Below, piece after piece: positions 33,039 through 36,531 of a stretch of 36,531 nt of DNA. Numbering within the stretch: position 1 is the stretch's first letter; the number at the start of each line of letters is the position of its first letter. Origin of the DNA: Alphaproteobacteria bacterium (lineage in GTDB: Bacteria > Pseudomonadota > Alphaproteobacteria > Reyranellales > JAQSWP01). The DNA lies in NCBI GenBank assembly GCA_029266575.1, contig JAQSWP010000036.1, positions 1 through 36,531 of the forward strand. The letters run 5' to 3'. The notes under the pieces are model-generated. The model saw nothing but the letters and a program-made list of their open reading frames with translations. It did no database searches and was not told the origin of the DNA. A program made the translations under genes and the position numbers.

Positions 33039-34217
33039 ATGCCTGCTTTGTCCGACGTGATCGCAAGCGAAGGCGAATTGATCAATTGGCGCCATCATCT
33101 GCACGCCCATCCCGAACTTGCCTATGATGAGACGATAACGGCCGACTTCATCGCCGCGCGGCTGCACGAAATGGGGCTGGACGTGCATCGTGGCCTGGGG
33201 GGCACTGGCGTGGTCGGCACGCTGCGCTCAGGCAATGCCGGCGACACGATCGGCATCCGCGCCGACATCGATGCGCTGCCGATCCACGAAGCCAACGAAA
33301 AGCTGGGCTATCGCTCCAGGCACGACGGCAAGATGCATGCCTGCGGCCATGACGGGCACACGGTGATGGCGCTGGGCGCCGCCAAATACCTGGCGCAGAC
33401 CAGAAAATTCCGCGGCACGGTGCATTTCGTCTTCCAGCCGGCGGAGGAAGGCGGCGCCGGCGCCGCGGCCATGATCAAGGACGGGCTGTTCAAACTGTTT
33501 CCGATGTCGGCGCTGTTTGCCCTGCATAACCGGCCCGGCCTGGCGCGCGGCAAATTCGGCATTCGCGCCGGCTACGGCTCGTCGGCGACGTCGCGCTTCG
33601 AGATCGAGGTGCAGGGCCGCGATGCGCATGCCGCCATGCCGCAGCAGGGCGTCGACGGGCTGATGGTGGGCGCCAAGATGGTCGACGCCATCCTGATGAT
33701 CGCCGCCCGCACCATCAATCCCAACGACATGATGGGCATCGCCATCACCGATTTCCGCTCCGGCATCGGCTGGGGCATCATCCCCGGCGCCGCCTCGCTG
33801 AAAGGCGCATTCCGCTCCTACAAGCCCGAAGTGCAGGCGGCGACCGAAGCGGCGTTGCGCCGCGCCGTCGAGGGCATCGCCTCAGCCTATGGCGCGCAGA
33901 TGAAGCTGACGGTGACGCCGGGTTATCCGTCGCTGCGCAACGACAAGACGCTGGCCGCTTTCGCCGCCGAGACCGCGGTCGAGATCTTCGGCGCCGACAA
34001 CGTCGATGGCGACTGCCCGCCATCGCTGGCATCGGAGGATTTCTCCTACTATTGCGAGCACGTGAAATGCGCTTATGGCTGGATCGGCAATGGCGACGGG
34101 CCGGAAGGCTGCACCGTGCATAACGCCCATTACGACTTCAACGACCGCATCCTGAGCAACGGCGCCTCCTATTTCGCGCGGCTGGTCGAGCGGAGTTTGC
34201 CGGCCGACGCCTCCTAG
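33039..34217 (+). CDS. M20 family amidohydrolase (hippurate hydrolase-like)
   Basis: A 392-residue metal-dependent amidohydrolase of the M20D group. Metal-binding and catalytic segments are MHACGHDGHTVM (C102, H104), QPAEEGGAGA (E136, E137), ALHNRPGL (His near 161) and, at the C terminus, CTVHNAHYDFND. The dimerisation domain spans about 180-290 (VQGRDAHAAMPQQGVDGL). Such enzymes cleave N-acyl amino acids (hippurate, N-acetyl amino acids, indole-acetyl conjugates) in the cytoplasm. The track ORF begins at 32919 inside the promoter region; ATG 33039 with GGAGAGGG upstream is the proper start. It is divergent from the ABC transporter, probably acting on its cargo. Its TAG overlaps the treY TAG on the other strand. 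Confidence 0.92.
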   Translation: MPALSDVIASEGELINWRHHLHAHPELAYDETITADFIAARLHEMGLDVHRGLGGTGVVGTLRSGNAGDTIGIRADIDALPIHEANEKLGYRSRHDGKMHACGHDGHTVMALGAAKYLAQTRKFRGTVHFVFQPAEEGGAGAAAMIKDGLFKLFPMSALFALHNRPGLARGKFGIRAGYGSSATSRFEIEVQGRDAHAAMPQQGVDGLMVGAKMVDAILMIAARTINPNDMMGIAITDFRSGIGWGIIPGAASLKGAFRSYKPEVQAATEAALRRAVEGIASAYGAQMKLTVTPGYPSLRNDKTLAAFAAETAVEIFGADNVDGDCPPSLASEDFSYYCEHVKCAYGWIGNGDGPEGCTVHNAHYDFNDRILSNGASYFARLVERSLPADAS

Positions 34218-36460
34218 GCCCAGATCGCCAAAGGCAGGGCACCGAAAGCGATAACCGGCCGCAATCCCGGTCGCGGCGGATCGAACCGCGCGGAGGAAAA
34301 ATCGAACCAGTCGCCACGGGCGAAGCTCGCCGGCGCGCAGCAGGCGGCGACGACCACCGACCCGCTTTCGTGCTGGCGGGCGAAAGCGATCAGCCGTTTG
34401 TCGGAAACGTCGAGCGGCATATAGCGGCCGCTGCGGAAGATTTCCGCCTTCTCCTTGCGCAACGCCAGCAAGGCCTCGGTCAGCTTGATCTTGACCACGC
34501 CGTTGCGCCAGTCGCCGCACAGCTCCGTCCAGTCTTCCTGATGCGACAACATCGAGTGCCGCTGGGCGTAATCGACCGGACGGCGATTGTCGGGATCGAC
34601 GAAGGAGAGATCCCAGCCTTCGCAGCCCTGATAGAAATCGGGCACGCCGGGCAAAGTGGCTTTCAAGGCAAGCTGCGCCAGGCTGCAGGCTGCGCCCAGC
34701 CGTGCCGCGTGCAGAGCAAGCGTACCGAAGGCCCGGCGGAAGTTCTCGCCGATATCGAACAGCAGCAGGCGATCGATGAAATTTCCCAATTCCGCCTCGT
34801 AAGCCGCATTGGGCGACGTCCAGCTCGATTTCTCCTTGCCCTCGCGCACCGCCTTGATGGCGAATTCCTTGACGCGCGCGGCGAAGCTTGCGCTCACGCC
34901 CTCCAGCGGCCAGCCGCCCAGCAAAGCCTGATAGAGCATGGCGTGATGTTCCTGGCTCAGCGCCGGATGACGAGGGAAACGCTGCATCGCCTCGCGCCAT
35001 TCGCCCACGATCATGCTGAGCGCGGCCAGCCGCATGCGCGCATCCTCGCCGCGCTTGGTGTCGTGCGTGGCGGTGGCGATCAGCCCATGCGGCTGCGTCG
35101 CCTGGCGCTGGGCGATGGCGCGATGGAATTGCGCCGGGTCCATCGGCTTCTGCTCCGGCCCGCCGCCGACTTCGTTCAGCGCCAGCAGGCAGAAATCACG
35201 ATAGAACAGCGTGTCCTCGACCGACTTGGCCATCACCGGGCCGGAGAATTGCTGCAGGCGGAACGCGAATTCCGACGGCGCCAGCAGCGAACGGCGCAGC
35301 GCTTCCGACTTCGTCGCTTGCTCGACGGTGGCGCGATCTTCAGCCGAAGGACCGCGCGCATCGACATAGGTACGATAGACTGGCAGGTTGACGAGATACT
35401 CGACCAGCTCTTCACGCGTGCCTTCGGGCAATCGCGCCGCCAGATCCGCGACGCTACCGGGAAACAGAGTGTCGAGAATTTGCCGCTTGGCCTGCTCGCG
35501 CAACGAGGCGTCGCCGCACAGCGCGTGCCAGAGCTTGTGGAAACCTTCCAGGCCCTGCTTGTCGATGAACAGGCGAGTGAGGAAATTCAGCGCCTCGTAA
35601 CCCGTGGTGCCGTGCACCCCGGGGAACGGACGCAGTTTTTCCTCCTGCTCCAGGATCTTCTCGACCAGCAGATAAGGCTGCTTCAACCCATTGCCGACCA
35701 GCAGCCGGCGCAGGCGCTCGCAATAGGCGGCAGGATCGCGCACGCCGTCGATATGGTCGAGCCGCAAACCGTCGATCGGCCCCTCGCGCGCCAGGCGCGC
35801 GACCAGCCCGTGCATGTCGTCGAAGGCCTGCTCGACATTGACGCCGACTAGATCGTTGATGTCGAAGAAGCGGCGGTAGTTGATCTCGCGTGGCGCATCC
35901 TGCCAGCGGATCAGCCGGTAATGCTGCTGGCGCAGAATCTCGGTCGGGCTGCCGGCGCCGCCCTCGGCCAGCGGCAGACGGACGCCGTTACAGACGAGAT
36001 TGTCATGCTCGATTTTGATATCGCTTTGCTCCGATGGCTTGTCGAGCAACGGCAAAGTGACGGTGGCATGGCGATAACCTTCGCAGCGGCGCCAGTCGAT
36101 GTCGAAATGACGGGCATAGCGCGAGGATTGGCCGTGACGCAGCACATCATGCCACCAGGGATTGTCGACCGACGCCGCCATGTGGTTGGGCACGAAGTCC
36201 ACGATCATGCCCAACCCGTTGGCGCGCGCCGCCTCGCTTAGGCGCGCGAACCCCGCCTCGCCGCCCAGCTCGGGATTGAGCGCGTTGTAGTCGATCACGT
36301 CGTAGCCATGCGTGCTGCCCGGTCGCGCCGCGGTGATCGGCGACAGATAGAGATGGCTGATGCCGAGCTGGCGCAGATAGGGAACGATGGCGGCGGCGGC
36401 GGCAAAATCGAATTCGCGCCGCAGCTGCAAGCGATAGGTGGCAATGGGGATGCGGCTCAT
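34214..36460 (-). CDS. treY: Maltooligosyl trehalose synthase
   Basis: A 748-residue GH13 enzyme that converts the reducing end of maltooligosaccharides to a trehalosyl group. Markers are IPIATYRLQLRREFDF at the start, SPITAARPGSTHGYDVID, IVDFVPNHMA (region I), DGLRLDHIDGVRDP with nucleophile D235, YLLVEKIL with acid/base E267, and the late ATHDTKRGEDARMRL and GVPDFYQGCEGWDLSFVDPDNRRP blocks. The length is normal for TreY. The track ORF is extended to 36523; ATG 36460 overlaps the treZ stop as ATGA. With TreZ it forms the TreYZ route from glycogen-like glucans to trehalose. It converges on the M20 gene with no spacer. Confidence 0.95.
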   Translation of the reverse strand: MSRIPIATYRLQLRREFDFAAAAAIVPYLRQLGISHLYLSPITAARPGSTHGYDVIDYNALNPELGGEAGFARLSEAARANGLGMIVDFVPNHMAASVDNPWWHDVLRHGQSSRYARHFDIDWRRCEGYRHATVTLPLLDKPSEQSDIKIEHDNLVCNGVRLPLAEGGAGSPTEILRQQHYRLIRWQDAPREINYRRFFDINDLVGVNVEQAFDDMHGLVARLAREGPIDGLRLDHIDGVRDPAAYCERLRRLLVGNGLKQPYLLVEKILEQEEKLRPFPGVHGTTGYEALNFLTRLFIDKQGLEGFHKLWHALCGDASLREQAKRQILDTLFPGSVADLAARLPEGTREELVEYLVNLPVYRTYVDARGPSAEDRATVEQATKSEALRRSLLAPSEFAFRLQQFSGPVMAKSVEDTLFYRDFCLLALNEVGGGPEQKPMDPAQFHRAIAQRQATQPHGLIATATHDTKRGEDARMRLAALSMIVGEWREAMQRFPRHPALSQEHHAMLYQALLGGWPLEGVSASFAARVKEFAIKAVREGKEKSSWTSPNAAYEAELGNFIDRLLLFDIGENFRRAFGTLALHAARLGAACSLAQLALKATLPGVPDFYQGCEGWDLSFVDPDNRRPVDYAQRHSMLSHQEDWTELCGDWRNGVVKIKLTEALLALRKEKAEIFRSGRYMPLDVSDKRLIAFARQHESGSVVVAACCAPASFARGDWFDFSSARFDPPRPGLRPVIAFGALPLAIWA

Positions 36461-36531
36461 GGCCGATCCAGCAGCCACGCCACCTGCCATGGCGCCAATG
36501 AGGAGCCGGAAGCTTCGCCCCACAGGGCGAG
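36457..36531 (-). CDS. treZ: Maltooligosyl trehalose trehalohydrolase, C-terminal end (partial)
   Basis: Twenty-four residues and a stop codon run off the window edge: LALWGEASGSS, then LAPWQVAWLLDRP. A closing Pro-Trp-x-Val-Ala-Trp segment is what TreZ proteins show at their C terminus, and treZ commonly precedes treY. The stop overlaps the treY start as ATGA. The segment is too short for the ORF track, and the assignment rests as much on position as on sequence. Confidence 0.75.
   Translation of the reverse strand, partial: LALWGEASGSSLAPWQVAWLLDRP

Overview
The window comes from a high-GC bacterial chromosome, most likely an alphaproteobacterium. This rests on the GC-rich codon use, the wealth of periplasmic-binding-protein transporters, a treZ-treY pair and a GC-rich inverted repeat of a kind common in that class. 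No rRNA, tRNA, IS element, CRISPR array or prophage gene is visible. It looks like an accessory catabolic region made of tightly packed operons, nearly all on the minus strand. No gene-free stretch exceeds 300 bases.

Region 1 (1-7.8 kb): the tail of a carboxymuconolactone decarboxylase, then an enoyl-CoA hydratase/isomerase plus double VOC-domain operon, divergent from an SDR dehydrogenase plus GntR/FCD regulator operon. Next is a minus-strand TRAP transporter operon (dctP, dctQ, dctM) whose large permease reads in frame into a family III CoA-transferase. A near-identical 11-bp box (TTGCATACAAT / TTGCATACCAT) overlaps the -35 of the divergent promoter pair and of the TRAP promoter, which suggests the GntR protein controls both.

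Region 2 (7.8-14.3 kb): DNA polymerase IV, a second complete TRAP transporter, and an operon of a haloalkane dehalogenase (complete catalytic pentad) and an iron-dependent alcohol dehydrogenase.

Region 3 (14.3-27.4 kb): a long minus-strand run of twelve genes with gaps of 0-76 bases or 1-4 base overlaps. It holds three MaoC/hotdog proteins, a Rid-family protein, an old-yellow-enzyme fused to a decayed FAD-monooxygenase domain, a frameshifted ADP-forming acyl-CoA synthetase, a ThDP enzyme, an aldehyde dehydrogenase, a tripartite tricarboxylate transporter (tctBA, tctC) and an IclR regulator, ending in a rho-independent terminator.

Region 4 (27.4-36.5 kb): a Dpp/Opp-type ABC transporter operon (dppB, dppC, binding protein, dppD, dppF), a divergent M20 amidohydrolase, then treY and the last codons of treZ.

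The main regulatory observation is a palindrome of consensus GTTCYTWTWAAGAAC in front of four separate minus-strand operons (second TRAP, dehalogenase-ADH, the twelve-gene operon, the ABC transporter). Each lies at or just downstream of a promoter with a TTGACA/TTGACT -35 box. The IclR protein encoded at the end of the long operon is the obvious candidate ligand. The region therefore reads as one IclR regulon joining three uptake systems with dehalogenation, alcohol and aldehyde oxidation and CoA-thioester chemistry, next to a smaller GntR regulon. The substrate cannot be read from sequence. Two genes (the permease-CoA-transferase fusion and the acyl-CoA synthetase) carry deletion-like junctions that may be real or may be assembly faults.
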